Of a stretch of DNA of 5,423 nt, positions 5,378 through 5,423 are shown piece by piece (the first letter of the stretch is position 1; each line of letters starts with the position of its first letter). A program made the position numbers and the translations under genes. A model generated the notes under the pieces. It made no database searches, was not told the origin of the DNA, and saw only the letters and a program-made list of their open reading frames with translations. Source of the stretch: Sphingomonadales bacterium (GTDB lineage Bacteria; Pseudomonadota; Alphaproteobacteria; Sphingomonadales; Sphingomonadaceae); assembly GCA_013298745.1 (NCBI GenBank), contig JAAFIT010000194.1, positions 1-5,423 on the forward strand, in the 5' to 3' direction.

Positions 5378-5423
5378 GGTGCGCCGCTGGTCTTGCGGTG
5401 CTGCTGCTGCTCGCTGCCTGCGG
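5374..5423 (+). CDS. Small lipoprotein, probably LptM-like, partial
   Basis: A GTG at 5374 overlaps the argH TGA stop in the arrangement GTGA and opens a frame reading [17 protein letters not shown] to the window edge. This is a compact lipoprotein signal: Arg2, a hydrophobic core rich in Leu, and a lipobox LAAC with Cys16 as the predicted lipidated residue. In many proteobacteria a small lipoprotein now called LptM (formerly YifL), typically continuing C-G-Q-K-G-P-L, lies between argH and lysA and helps mature the LPS translocon LptD/E. The position and the Cys-Gly at the edge fit, but the diagnostic residues lie outside the window. The overlap implies translational coupling to argH. A start farther downstream is unlikely because it would remove the charged n-region. 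Confidence 0.7.
   Translation, partial: MRCAAGLAVLLLLAAC

Noticed and set aside
1..5423. Undescribed multi-gene system, mobile element, CRISPR or RNA gene
   Set aside because: All the substantial genes belong to known housekeeping families. No transposase, integrase, direct-repeat array, tRNA fold or rRNA segment was seen.

Overview
This window looks like ordinary chromosomal DNA from a GC-rich alphaproteobacterium, most likely a member of the Sphingomonadales. Four things point that way. Rho carries the alphaproteobacterial form of the motor (APPR-GKT Walker [17 protein letters not shown]-loop). The CysG-type domain is unusually compact. The argH gene is followed immediately by a small lipoprotein gene. 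The intergenic regions carry a palindromic repeat with a CCCGGA-CTTGA-TCCGGG core that I remember as abundant in alphaproteobacteria. The taxon is inferred from these features; no search was run.

Layout, left to right. A leftward gene truncated by the window edge encodes the N-terminal precorrin-2 dehydrogenase/ferrochelatase domain of siroheme synthase (1-347). It diverges from a rightward gene for a five-helix CcdC/DUF1453-like membrane protein (447-950). That gene converges, 7 bp apart, on a leftward HIT-family nucleotide hydrolase (958-1335). A gene-free stretch of about 550 bp follows; it holds two hairpin repeats, further GC-rich palindromes and the likely promoter and long leader of rho. 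The rho gene (1885-3141) encodes a full-length 418-residue termination factor. A 223-bp convergent gap packed with hairpins, including a second inverted copy of the palindromic repeat, separates rho from a leftward periplasmic TlpA-like thioredoxin lipoprotein (3365-3940). Only 12 bp beyond its start codon, argH (3953-5377) begins in the opposite direction. The argH stop overlaps the GTG start of a small lipoprotein (5374 to the window end) that is probably LptM-like.

The genes do not form one pathway. They are housekeeping functions: siroheme and cysteine metabolism, nucleotide hydrolysis, transcription termination, periplasmic redox, arginine biosynthesis and probably outer-membrane LPS assembly. 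I found no mobile element, CRISPR array, tRNA, rRNA, phage gene or defence island, and no evidence of a new multi-gene system.

The points most worth following up are the bicyclomycin-pocket substitution in Rho (Asn at the position equivalent to E. coli Ser266), the structured C-rich rho leader, the inverted repeat pair flanking rho with a compensatory base-pair change, and the run of hairpins after rho.
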